64,000 bases of DNA from positions 21,938,213-22,002,212 of the forward strand of contig OZ234493.1 in the NCBI GenBank assembly GCA_965153455.1, read 5' to 3'. Each line of letters starts with the position of its first letter. Within the stretch, counting starts at the first letter, position 1. Below, piece by piece: positions 34,808 through 45,760 of this stretch. The notes beneath the pieces were generated by a model. That model ran no database searches. It was not told the origin of the DNA and saw only the letters and a program-made list of their open reading frames with translations. The stretch comes from Sphagnum compactum (taxonomy: Eukaryota > Bryophyta > Sphagnopsida > Sphagnales). The translations under genes and the position numbers were made by a program.

Positions 34808-35212
34808 TCATCGCTTCTCTTTGGCATGAAGAAATGTAACTTGGGATGATTGATTACAGTACACGGGGTTTCTAATCTCTGCTTGATCCATTTTGGCACT
34901 AGAGAGACAGAGATCACCCACCTTTGAGAAATCTGTCCTCGTCAATAGCTTCTCAATTGATTTACCAGAATCTAGGAAATTGAATACATACCTCATCACC
35001 TTCATGGGCAATCTTCTTGCTGAGAACCTATGTGCAGTTTCAATTCTTTGAGAGTTCAATTCAGCACTCAAAAGAACAGAATGCTCAATTGTGTTGTCAC
35101 ATATGGAAAAATCCTCCTTTCTTTCTGTTGCCAAAAGAAACCATTGCAAACTTGCTTGCTTGTCACTTCCAGGAATGCTTGTGCACTCTCTTTCTGCTTG
35201 AATGTCTCCCAT
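34808..35212 (-). CDS. Unrecognised open frame, about 134 residues
   Basis: From ATG 35212 (MGDIQAERECTS) to a stop at 34808 the frame is open, of ordinary composition and without low-complexity bias. No motif, signal peptide or membrane segment is recognisable, and no intron evidence helps. It lies downstream of, and opposite to, the PDV2-like gene. It may be a chance frame. Confidence 0.2.
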   Translation of the reverse strand: MGDIQAERECTSIPGSDKQASLQWFLLATERKEDFSICDNTIEHSVLLSAELNSQRIETAHRFSARRLPMKVMRYVFNFLDSGKSIEKLLTRTDFSKVGDLCLSSAKMDQAEIRNPVYCNQSSQVTFLHAKEKR

Positions 35213-35985
35213 GTACACTTCTGAAAATCTGAAAGGAATACAAGAGACAGGACATGTACCACCCAAGTAGAAACTGATAGTACTTATAAAACTTTGAGCT
35301 GCACGACCTCGAGTGGCCTAGACAAGGTTGAATGGATCATATGGAGTTCTAGGAATGAAGACAATGGAATAGCTGGCTGTAATGTCATTACCAAGGGCTT
35401 TACCTGATGCCCAACAATTTGTTCCTGTTGTATATCTAGAATCAATGCGAAAACCCACACTTTGACACATGATTACAGTCACTACATATTGGACTTGAGT
35501 GTCCTCTTTGTGCCAACAAACATGCAGCATTGAGTCAAATGCATAGCAGGCATACCATCAACTTCATAATGCAGGAGGTAAACAAGCCATACGAAGGAAG
35601 CAAAGATGAGACAGAGAAGCATGTACGACACAGACAGCACATACATTAATTGTTATCCACAAAGCTCCACACATTCATGCTGGATTGCTCACAAACATTT
35701 CTGTCTCCTCTACCACAAATCAGCTTAATCCAAGTTCCCACATCCCAACTTTCTGAGAGACATTACATCAAACCTGACAGCACAATTGCCAAAGATGTCT
35801 GTACTGCCATTGTTGAGATAACTAGATGGGTCAACTCACGAGTGATCGTATTTGAGTATATATAGAATTCAGGTTTCTGCCTTGCGCACAGAAGTCTTGT
35901 GATTTTGAGTATACAGAGATTCAGATACAACATTGTCTATGAGTAGTAGCCAGATGCTTGTCAAGCAACAACAAAAAACCCAGTA

Positions 35986-36137
35986 ACCACTCCTCAGCCG
36001 CAAGCAGCAAACAATCAACTCTCATGGAGTATCAAGAGATCTCTAATTGTGTGCGACAGTGACCACTCCTCACCTGCAACCATCAAACAATGAACTCTCA
36101 TGGAATATTAAGAAATCTCCAATTTTGTGTGTTGTTT
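35986..36137. repeat. 76-bp tandem duplication
   Basis: ACCACTCCTCAGCCGCAAGC at 35986 is followed 76 bp later (36062) by ACCACTCCTCACCTGCAACC, and similarity continues through ACTCTCATGGA, TTAAGAAATCTC and TTGTGTG. Two copies. Confidence 0.85.
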
Positions 36138-36606
36138 GCAACCTTGACAGTCTCTTGATTGCACACCTTGAAAACCATAAAGCAGTGAGAGAGAAGATGG
36201 AGAAGTAAAGTGATAAGCAACCAAGGAAGAAGATAAGAAGGAAATGATAAGCTAGCAACAGGGGAGGAAAGGAAATGTGCATTACCATGGTGCACCTCTG
36301 AATGCAATAGAGAGGCACTGCAGAGCTCTGACCTGCATGCATTCACAAAGAGGAGGAAGCAGCTTCACAGGCAAAAGCTTGAGCACTAGTATCACATATG
36401 AATGTGGCTGCTGCTAAGATGTTACACCAGGTGTCTACCACTCATGCAATTGAGAATCCAATTGAGAAATACAAGCAAAATTCTGCCAAGTCAGAGATGC
36501 ACTCTGATGTGGAGTTCATGGTCATAAGTTGGTTTATTTTGAAGGTATTTTTTAATACTTTAGGTTATTATTGAATTTTCAAAAAACAAAGACAGTACCT
36601 CCACAA

Positions 36607-36630
36607 GGCAGGCAGGCAGGCAGGCAGGCG
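36607..36630. repeat. (GGCA)n microsatellite
   Basis: About six tandem GGCA units in the region upstream of the desaturase leader. Confidence 0.92.
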
Positions 36631-37545
36631 TAGCAAGTTAGTCCCACAAGTCCATGCAAGTCTCACAGGTCCATGCCATGCATCATCAACTGCTGCTGCA
36701 GTGGGCTGGTTTCAGTAGGAAGCAAACAAGCTCACACACTTGTTGGTGTTTCCACAGAAACAAACAGAACTCTCTGTCTCTCTGTGTTCAATTGCTCAAG
36801 CAAAAAGCAAAGCTCCATTGAGAGAGAGAAAGAGAATCCATGCTTTTGCTCTTAGCTTCCAGAATGATTTCCATGTCTCTCTCTCTCTCTCCTGTCTGCA
36901 GCAAGCACAACAGCATTGCATGCATGCATGATTCAACAACAATGCAGAAACTGCAACAATCTATCTAAACCCACCACGAGAATCAAGACCTCTCCTAAAC
37001 CCTTAACACAGCAATCGGATGCAATGCGCGTCGGTCCGTCCGTCTTCTGGGAAACCCAAGATGAGAAACACCCATCCACACCTGATATGAGATTCGAACA
37101 ACAATGTCTGTCCTTGCGTAATCAGATGCACCACTTGAGAATGCAGCTCAACTGCTACTACTGCCAAGGAAGAAAAATTAGGGTTTGAGAATCGGCAGGA
37201 TTCGCGCGCTTCCTTTCTTCCTTCGGGGATCGTGCTTGTTGCAGCAGCTTGTCGACTAGTCTCAGCTGGTTGTCGGACACTCGGTTCTCGACAATGGGTG
37301 GGCGACAGATCTCGGAGCCCAAGCACACCGTTCCCACCAGCTCTCCTTCCCATTTTCTCTAGAAAAATGCCCAACACTTGCGGCACATTCTTGGGCACTC
37401 GTTGGGAAGAAGAAGCTGGCGAAGATCTTCTTCTGTTGATCTTCTAACTGTCGCGCATCAAAGCAATCAAGAGATCGAGGGAGAGAGAGATAATACTTAC
37501 AACAAGATCAGCAGCAGCAACAAGCAGCAATAGCAACAGCAAGCA

Positions 37546-38892
37546 ATGGTGCCGAGCATCAGCAGCGAGGAGCTTTCACGACACAACAAGCAACAAGACT
37601 TGTGGATCTGCATCCAAGGAAAGGTCTACAATGTGACGGACTGGCTGCATCGCCACCCAGGAGGAGAGCTTCCGCTCATGAGCTTGGCAGGGCAGGATGT
37701 CACAGACGCCTTTCTTGCATTCCATCCGGGTACAGCAGCTTGGAATCTACTACCGCAGTACCAGGTAGCAACTCTGGCGGATTACGAAGTCTCACCAGTC
37801 GCAGAAGAGCACAGAAAGATTCTTGGCGAGCTCAAGAAAGCTGGACTGTACAGGAATCCAGTGGAAGTCTACCTAATGTACGCATTCTGGATGCTGGTAA
37901 TGTTGGTGTCTTCTGTGCTGGGAGTTCTATACTCCAGCAGCTTGGTGGTGCACATGATCTCTGCTTTGCTGTTGGGTATGGTGTGGAACCAGAGTGGGTG
38001 GATAGGTCATGACACTGGACATTGTGGGATGCTGAAGAAGCCCAAGATAGACAAATGGGTGGGTTTGCTTGTGGGAGATTGCTTGACAGGGATCAGTATG
38101 GGATGGTGGAAGAGGAATCACAATGCACACCACATCTCTTGCAACAGTCTAGAGTATGATCCTGATCTGCAATACATCCCTCTCTTTGCAGTTTCAAGTA
38201 AGCTCTTCTCCAGTCTCTACAGTTTCTTCTATGACAGGAAGATGAGCTTTGATTCTACTGCTCGTCTCTTGGTAAGCTACCAGCATTGGACTTTCTATCC
38301 TGTCATGGCCATAGCTCGGATCAATCTGTTTGCGCAATCCATTCTTGTGCTGATCTCCACCAAGAAGAAAGTGCCGGATCGGGGTTTAGAGATTGCCGGC
38401 ATTTCTTTCTTCTATGTCTGGTTCTGTACTCTTCTTTCATATCTGCCCAGCTCAAGAGAAAGAGTCCTCTTTGTGCTCCTAAGCTTTGCAGTCACTGGCA
38501 TTCAGCATGTGCAATTCTGCTTGAACCATTTCTCTTCTCCCATTTTTCAAGGACAACCCAAGGGCAAAGCTTGGGTGGAGATGCAGACCCGAGGAACACT
38601 GAATCTTTCTACCCCTCCTTACATGGATTGGTTTCATGGCGGTCTTCAGTTCCAGATTGAGCATCATCTGTTCCCCACTCTTCCTCGACACAATCTGCGG
38701 AAGATTGCCAAGTTTGTGAAACCCTTCTGTGAGAAGTATGGTATGCCATATGAGATGGTCAGCTTCTGGGATGCAAACAAGATGATCATCCGCACTCTTC
38801 GTACTGCTGCATTGCAGGCACGCAATTCTTCCTCTCCTGCTCCATCACTTTCCAAATCCCTTTTGTGGGAAGCTGTCAATGCTCATGGTTAA
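37546..38892 (+). CDS. SLD: Sphingolipid delta-8 desaturase (cytochrome b5 fusion)
   Basis: A single uninterrupted exon of 448 residues. It introduces the delta-8 double bond into the long-chain base of ceramides at the endoplasmic reticulum. The N-terminal cytochrome b5 domain has the haem motif HPGG at 37-40 and a second axial-His region near 60. Hydrophobic segments at about 109-150 and 255-310 flank the di-iron histidine boxes HDTGH (155-159), HNAHH (192-196) and QIEHH (370-374); the Gln in the third box is the front-end desaturase signature. Stretches such as QSGWIGHD, GWWKRNHNAHHISCNSLEYDPD, RKMSFDSTARLLVSYQHWTFYPV and DWFHGGLQFQIEHHLFP are much closer to plant sphingolipid desaturases than to delta-6/delta-5 acyl desaturases. 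The length matches the family. Lack of introns is usual for this family. ATG 37546 is the first in frame. Confidence 0.95.
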   Translation: MVPSISSEELSRHNKQQDLWICIQGKVYNVTDWLHRHPGGELPLMSLAGQDVTDAFLAFHPGTAAWNLLPQYQVATLADYEVSPVAEEHRKILGELKKAGLYRNPVEVYLMYAFWMLVMLVSSVLGVLYSSSLVVHMISALLLGMVWNQSGWIGHDTGHCGMLKKPKIDKWVGLLVGDCLTGISMGWWKRNHNAHHISCNSLEYDPDLQYIPLFAVSSKLFSSLYSFFYDRKMSFDSTARLLVSYQHWTFYPVMAIARINLFAQSILVLISTKKKVPDRGLEIAGISFFYVWFCTLLSYLPSSRERVLFVLLSFAVTGIQHVQFCLNHFSSPIFQGQPKGKAWVEMQTRGTLNLSTPPYMDWFHGGLQFQIEHHLFPTLPRHNLRKIAKFVKPFCEKYGMPYEMVSFWDANKMIIRTLRTAALQARNSSSPAPSLSKSLLWEAVNAHG

Positions 38893-39612
38893 GGGATTTT
38901 TTTTGGCGGAACAAAGTTTTGTCTAATCCCTTTCCCCTCCTCCTCTTTTCTGGTATTCTCCTGCTGCAAATCGTGTGAAATCCTCATAGAGAGAGGAATC
39001 CTCTCCCTGATTCTTGTTGAGCTCCTGTTGACTGTTTTGGATTTGAGGCAATATAGTTTCTTAGATTACAAGAACCCAGACAACTGCATTCTTAGTAAAA
39101 AATTGGTGCTCATGAGAGCACCCATTGTAGAGTGCCCCCTATCCAGCACTTGCAGAGTGTAGTGCCACCTCATCCAGTGATGGGGCAGCAGCATTTGTGA
39201 TTTGTGAAATGTGTATCATCACCATCCCTCAAAAGCTCAAGATGATGTTTCCGCAACTCTGCTTCCGTTGTGCACTCCCTTTTTATCTGCATTAGTTCTG
39301 GTGTTTCTGTTTCTTCTTTTCTTTGTTTTGGCAAAATGTGAGTTCTGTAGCTGCTGCATGCTGCCACAAAAATGATTTATTTCTGATTGAGTAGTAATGC
39401 ACCTCTTATATGATTGTGGACAGAAGGGGTTTTGCAGTACTCCAATATCTTTCATTGATGTAAATTCTAACTGCTATCATGTTTGTAACAATTGGGTATG
39501 TAGTGTGCATTGCACAACGCTGCTTGCTACTCAGCTGTTACAAACATGATGCTTCATTCCTGAGTGATCTTGCTCAGGATGCTTCAAGGATTGTGTTGAA
39601 GTGTCAAAGTCT

Positions 39613-39800
39613 CTGTCTTTGTGTAGTAGCTCCGTGGTTGTTTCAGGTACCATCCAAGCTTCTGTCTTTGTGTAGTAGCTTGGTGATTGTTGTGGGCACC
39701 ATGCACACTCCTGTCTTTGTGTAGTAGCTCAGCGGTAGTTTTGAGTAGCATCCAAGCTTCTGTCTTTGTGTAGCGGCTGGGTTGTTTTGAGTAAGAATAA
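39613..39800. repeat. 49-bp tandem repeat, four copies
   Basis: The word CTGTCTTTGTGTAGTAGCT starts at 39613, 39662 and 39711, and a variant starts at 39760, giving an exact 49-bp spacing each time. The variable part contains GGTACCATCCAAGCTT or related words. Confidence 0.92.
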
Positions 39801-40029
39801 TGGCAATGATGCTCTTCTGAAGGCGCTCTCAGTCTCTCATGCAATTGCAATTTGCAATGTATGCTTTCTCTACTGAGACCAGCAGCAATTGCATGGGAAG
39901 ATAGTTCCTTTGTGGGCTGGGATTGAACTAGAATTCTTATGTAATAACTACATGTAGTATCATGTAGAGTTGGATTTTTTAGTTTTTTAAAAACAACGTG
40001 GTGAAATGTGAGTGCACCAATCAAAATTG

Positions 40030-40257
40030 TTGCTTTGAACATGGCATATACAACTTTGTAAAATTAAACTTGTTGCTTAGACCATGACACATATGACTAT
40101 GTACAATTGAGCCAAACCTGTCACTTTGATTCGACCACCGTATGTACTATATACGACTATGTATAATTGAATCAAACTTGTACTTAGATCATGGCATATA
40201 TAAGTCTGTAGAGATGAATTGGAACTTGTCGCTTTGACTATGACATATATACAACTC
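40030..40257. repeat. Degenerate tandem repeat, about 48 bp, five units
   Basis: Units follow the plan (A/G)CTT(A/T)GA..ATG(G/A)CATATA...ACT(A/T)TGTA.AATT(A/G)A..C(A/T)AACTTGT and start near 40033, 40075, 40122, 40181 and 40230. Considerable divergence suggests an older array than its 49-bp neighbour. Confidence 0.75.
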
Positions 40258-40861
40258 CATCCACATGACTGGCAACTTTCATGACTACAATTTCTTTTTT
40301 TAAAAATAGCTCTAAACACTGCCTGAAAACCCGAAACCAGTCTTTAGTGAATGGCTTAAACCACTATGGATTTTTTTGGAGGGATTAACTCTGCGTATAC
40401 TATAGCATGTGGTAACAAAAAGGATCTGTTTTGTTTGAGGTTTGGAGAGAGCTTGCTTGGGGTAGTATCAGAAACTACCCACTGCCACAATGCCCATCTG
40501 CTGCAAACATTGCTTGCACAGCAATCTCAGACAATTGTGAACTGGGAAACCACAAACAATTTGCAACTACAGGAAACGAGAAACATAACTTGCACAAAAT
40601 TCTAGTAATTTACTATCACATTGACTTACAGTTCCAAGAGATTCAAAACCATGTAATGCATGCTTCTCTGGATTGTTGGAAAATTGCCAAAACGTGCTTC
40701 AGAGGAATGTCGATTATAGGTATGGCATCAAGCTCTTTAGATCACTTCGAAGCACCTCTTATCAAATCGCTTCGTTGCCAGGAATTCTGCACTGGTGCAC
40801 AAGTTGTAGTACAATGCAGGATGTTGTAGCAGGAGCTTCATGAATGATTGTCTCAAGCTTT

Positions 40862-43800
40862 CTAGGCATTGCCATTAAGCAATCCATCATCTGGTCCAAG
40901 AAGAGTCACCTGTAAACAAAAGGATTGTAGTCCACACAAAACTTTAGCATGTACAGAAATTCCTTTAAAATCAGGAGAAATTGATGCACACCTGTCTGTT
41001 GCCCTCTTGCACTGATCAAAACCACTAAATTTACTACTGGTTTTAGGGTTGAGGGTTTAGGATTTTTTTCTACTATATTACTTCTAACCAGCAATATGAT
41101 TTTCACAGATAATTCATAAACCAAAATCTGATTGCGTAATCTCTATGCAGATGAGAAAAAGAGCACAATGTTAACAAAAAAAAAGCAAAACAAAACTTAC
41201 ATTTTGGTTACTTGCAAATCGCCTTGCAAGCAAAATCGCAGCATTGCGTTCTCTCTCAGACTCCAATACGAGCATTAAGCTTAGACCTTTATTTGCAACC
41301 CAGTATAGTGATCGTACTGCTGCTTGACCTGCTCCTCGTGCTCCACAAAGCTGCATTGCATATCCAATAACTGCCTTAAAGTGTGAAAGACCCATCATAC
41401 ACACCAGAACAACTGCACCACTTGGACTCACAGTGCACCAGACTTGCACTTAACAAAAACATTGCTCTAAGTTCAGGTTGGGGGAAAAAACCCATGCGCA
41501 GCTATTGTGAGAGAGACTCTCAGTGTGCCAGACTCATGCTTATCAAAAACATTGCTCTAATTTCAGGTTTCAAAAAAATGGCACACATGCCATTTGGGTG
41601 AATTTTCGGAGAAAACTGGTCCAATCCAAAACAAAAAGAAGACATTTTTTGAGATTGATTGATCTCTAACCCAAATACTGGAGGAGTAGTCCTCTTTTGC
41701 CTTGGTTGTGTGGCCTTTGAAAAGTTTCATTTGTGTTTGTTCTACAAGAAGAACATGAAGCAAAGGCTTCTCAAGAATCTCCCCATTTTGTTGGACCAGT
41801 CTCACCTACAATTATCAGAGTTCAATAAATCAGTCTCTCTGACTGTCAATCTCAAGTCTGTAATCCTTACTGATAGCTGAGGACTGATCTTGATTCACAC
41901 GCAGAAATCATCAAAAGAAGCATAACATTTTGATGAAGAAAAACACACATCAAATTCAGCGCTGCCTTTTTTGAAAAGTGCTTCCACATAATTGCCAAGT
42001 CCTGGAGCTGCAATCGATCCCACCATCGTGACATGGTTAAGTGCTAATAAGATAAGCTTGCCGGTGCTTTTGCAAGAAGTGATTTAAGATTCAGGGTTTA
42101 GGGTCTGCAATTCTGCCAAATGAGTGATTTCATTTAAGGATTCTTTTGTACCTGCATCTAAAGGTCCGGAAGTCAAAAGAGTTTCCTGTTTGCCATTAGG
42201 CAGAAGAATTTCCACCCGCAAAACCCAGCCTACGTCAAAAGGTTCAGGTGCATATTGAGGCCTGTTGGCTCCTGCAAGTTAATGCACCAACAAACTCATG
42301 ACATTGCCAGCTACCTACACACTGGATACATGCAAGAGGCCAGATTCCAGTTCCAGTTATGGAACTATTGCAGATGGTTTTATATATCAAACAATTGAAC
42401 TGCATTCGCATGCAATCACTTACTTGTGCAACTTAGTTCAAAACATGAGAGATCATGGTGCAACTATGTCAGGCATCCAGAGTGTTGGGTCACCTCAGTT
42501 AGTGTAATGCTATGTGCACCTGTGATACGCCCATGCTTGCTTCCATCAGCTGACTTACGGTGCCACTGAATGGTACATTTGGAGATATCAAAATCATTTT
42601 CTTTTGAGGGCGCAATTGTGAGTGAGGCCCCTAGTCGCTCCTCACCTTGTAGCTGAAAATGCCCTGCTTGCCCTGTGCGTTTGGCAGCCACTAACTGCCC
42701 GTCCCAGAACACCCCCAACTCAGCCCCTCAATTCACCACAAAATCTGATGCCTACAAGTTGTAATGAATTTTTTTCCTTCTGCAAAGAAAGAAAGAAAGA
42801 TCTCCTGACTATGCAAAAGAAAGCTTCCAAGATTGAGTATGGAAAGAGACTGTCTGAGATCGACTATGTAAAGAGAGCCTTTTGAAATTGACTATGTGGC
42901 ATACTGACAGACCTTAAACACAAAACCCTAAAACTCATGCATACCTCTTTGCGTGTATGTGTTAGTTCGACAGTCTTCTGGGTTAGGTGGTCGCGCAAAC
43001 CTTGAATCTCAAACGCCATATCCATTGTCTGCCAATTCAAGTCTAACCACCTTACTTTCTTTCACCGATGATCAAGGGGAGTGAAAGACCCATCATCATC
43101 ACCATGCAGTCTTAAGATCTTAGTAGTTTTGTAATGTGTTTTTTCAGTCTTGGGATTCAGAAGATCAGACCTTGCTGGGTTCATGAAGCATTTTTATCCT
43201 TCGAGCTTCATTGATTTGTTTTCTCATCTCCTCAAGCTCCTGCATTGATCACATCCCAATACACATGGCAAAAATCTCTCTCTCTCTCTCTCTCTAATTC
43301 ATTCACATGGACAAAAAATCTCTCATTTTGCAATTCTAGAGAGGATCAAACCCAATTTATAGAATTGTAACAAACTGAAAACTGGGTCAAAATGCAATTG
43401 GGAGATTTAAGTTTTTCTTGTGGGGGAGAAAGAAAATTATGAAAAGATTTGAAGAGAGATCCAAAGTGGCAGCATACCTGTTTCTCTGCAATGCCTAGAG
43501 ACTCCGCATGCTCCATGAGAGAAGCTTCCACACGTAGAACTGTAGCACGTGCTGCCTCTATTTCTGAATGTGCATTAGATTGTGCCTTCTCCATCATCTT
43601 CCTTGCATCATCTGACGCCTGTCCCATCCGTTACAGTGCCTTGAAGAACTCATTCCCTCAAATAGAAAATTTTCCAAGTTAACTGTGAAGAAAAGGAGAC
43701 ACTGGCAATTGGAGTAGAGAGCAAGGGAGCAAGAGAGAGAGAAAAAGAGATGAAGGAGTTTCAAGGCAGTGTGCATGTGCACCTGCTTGAACAGAGCCGC

Positions 43801-45307
43801 CTGTTTTCTGACATTTTCCTTCTCTTGTTCCAACTCCCTCTCTTTCTTAATCCATTGTGCCTTCATCACTTCAACCTGCAAGTTGAAGTCATTGAGAAAA
43901 CAAAGAAGCGTTATATAGAGCTCCTGTAATCATGCTACTTGATTGTGCTCTTTTGACACTCTTGACAAATGACGGCAGGTCCTTACAATCCTAGAGTACA
44001 ATTTCATATTTGATGAAATGTTCAAAGCAGAGAGAGTGGTGTGATCCAACAAGAATCCCTGAAGAAAAGAAAAAACCGCATGTGAGGACATGGGTTGTCT
44101 GAGGTCACAAGCTAGGGAAAATTACAGAAACATTTCGGGTTTGAGCTAAGAAGACATTGTACAAAGAGGAAGAGGAAGATGCTAGGGAAGATTTTACAAG
44201 AGAAAGAGCTTCTGCAGCATCATCCTTGTTTCTTCCAGCAACACGTCCTGCAAGTCCACCAAGTAAAGTGCGCAGTTTCTTCAAAACTGATGGCAAATCC
44301 ATTGATACCATTGAGTCCTGCAGCTTGTTCTGCCACCACCACCACCACCACCCACAATTGCAACAACAACCAAATGGCTTTGGCAAGTTCAAAGGAGATC
44401 AAATCACTACTCTTCTCAAGCAACCTGAAACCATAACCTAAAACAAACTCAAATTCTCAGCAAACTTGCAGCAACAACATCAGGCAACATCTGATCACTT
44501 GCAGGAACTGTACATGATCATGATCAGAAACCAACATGCCTTCACATTTGGATGAATTTCTTGAGCCTAACCTTTTCGCAATCGCGGAGGTTTCCACTAG
44601 TACGCCTCAAGGAGCTTCGGAAGGGTGGGAGTGCACCATCACCAGGGCCACTTTTGGTTGCTGTGGTAGTTCGCCTCGGTGCATGTGTTTGTTGCTGCTG
44701 TTGCTGGTGCTGGTGCTGCCCATGATGATGTGTATGATTACTACTACATTGATGTCCATAGCGTGACTTGACTTCCTTGGAACTGTTAACTGTCTGCAAA
44801 AGGGTTCACAACAGCAAACCATCAGCTGCAAAAGGTTCACAGAAAAGCATCAGCAAGGTGTGGGGGTGTCAGCAGCATACACAAAATCTCTTTCTATTTT
44901 TCTTTCCTTATTTCTTTCTTTGTGTTTCTTTCAAATCTTTGGAGCTACAGCTGTTTTCCAATTTGGAAAGTGGGTTAGATTAGGAATCCTTTTGTTACCT
45001 CTTCTCTTTTTTTTTCTTCTTCTTCTTCAGCAAGTTTTGCAGCAAGAGCTTGAGCAGCAGCTTGTATAGTTTCAAATTGAGTGATGGTTAAATCTCCAAA
45101 TGATGAAAGGTGATGCTCCAATGATTCCAATTCAGCTTCTGCTTTGGCCACCAGCACTCTGCTCTTCTCCGATTGCACATCATCACCATCATCATCATCA
45201 CCATCTTCAATATTGTACATGGCTGGTGACAACAGATCCCCCTTCTTGTTCTTCTCAGACACATCTACTGCTACTCCGTCCACCATCATCATCATCATGG
45301 TACTCAT
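40862..45307 (-). CDS. SCAB1: SCAB1-type plant actin-binding protein
   Basis: Thirteen exons: 45307-44999, 44793-44572, 44317-44198, 43875-43783, 43618-43478, 43239-43171, 43028-42945, 42694-42520, 42271-42152, 42007-41949, 41805-41679, 41370-41201, 40909-40862. They join in phase to 578 residues. SCAB proteins bundle and stabilise actin filaments and are known from Arabidopsis stomatal closure. Conserved parts are the helical core (VLKKLRTLLGGLAGRVAGRN, then EKENVRKQAALFKQASDDA), the EARRIKMLHEPSK hinge, the Ig-like domain (CTIQWHRKSADGS, YAPEPFDVGWVL), and the fused PH domain (EDYSS, AMQLCGARGAGQAA, LESERERNAAILLARRFAS). The N-terminal 177 residues diverge from Arabidopsis SCAB1: an Asp-rich stretch, a coiled coil (AKLAEEEEEKKREE), and one exon with His/Gln-rich sequence. 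ATG 45307 is the first in-frame ATG. Confidence 0.93.
41425..41571. repeat. 90-bp tandem duplication inside a SCAB-like intron
   Basis: GACTCACAGTGCACCAGACT at 41425 recurs as GACTCTCAGTGTGCCAGACT at 41515, and both continue through AACAAAAACATTGCTCTAA and TTCAGGTT. It lies in the intron between the exons ending at 41679 and starting at 41370. Confidence 0.85.
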
Positions 45308-45760
45308 GATTCTTCTTGAATCACCCAATTCTCCCAATCACCCCAACTTCATCAACAAAACACACAGCAACATCTGAGCCTTTTTGTCTCCCACCCAACT
45401 CTCCCAATCACACCATCTTCATCAGAAACAACAAAACACACAAAAACATGAGCTTTTTAAAATCTCCACCCACCCAATTCTCCCAATCACACCATCTTCA
45501 TCGTCATCAACAACAAAAACACACAAGAAGATCTGAGCTTTGCCATCTCCACCCAACTCTCCTAATCACACCATCTTCTTCAACAACATCTACAAAACAC
45601 TTCTCTCCCAATCACACCATCTTCAAAACAACAATGTCAAAATACCTCAAAAAAAAAAGGAATTTGAGCTTCGTCTCCCACCCAATTCTCCCAATCACAC
45701 CATCTTCAACAACATCAACAACACCAACCAAAAAAGATCTAAAGCTTCTTGTCTCCTCCA
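45308..45760 (-). repeat. About 79-bp minisatellite in the SCAB-like leader, with repeated upstream ORFs
   Basis: The plus-strand word CCCAATCACACCATCTTCA recurs with anchors at 45336, 45406, 45485, 45564, 45610 and 45693 (spacings 70, 79, 79, 46 and 83). On the gene strand each unit can bring an ATG and a TGA. An 11-codon ORF (45373-45338) encodes MLLCVLLMKLG and a 13-codon ORF (45449-45408) encodes MFLCVLLFLMKMV, clearly related peptides. If transcription starts upstream of 45450 both precede the true ATG. The start site is not known. Confidence 0.75.

Larger units (their letters stand above)
34385..37545. other. Intergenic region between the PDV2-like and desaturase genes
   Basis: Contains the PDV2 3' UTR, an open minus-strand frame (listed), a 76-bp tandem duplication, a GGCA microsatellite, and the desaturase promoter and 5' leader. 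The last 100 bp before the desaturase ATG are rich in AGCA/CAGC words (CAGCAGCAACAAGCAGCAA), typical of a leader. No other gene is recognised. Confidence 0.55.
38893..40861. other. Intergenic region with two minisatellites
   Basis: Lies between the convergent desaturase and SCAB-like genes, so it holds both 3' UTRs. Apart from the 49-bp and roughly 48-bp arrays listed separately I see no gene. Minus-strand frames of up to 152 codons here run through the 49-bp array, whose period is not a multiple of three. Confidence 0.6.

Noticed and set aside
37003-37398. 131-codon minus-strand frame upstream of the desaturase
   Set aside because: It overlaps the desaturase leader and promoter on the opposite strand, with no motif or splice support.
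39584-40042. 152-codon minus-strand frame
   Set aside because: It runs through the 49-bp tandem array, whose period is not divisible by three, and has no domain.
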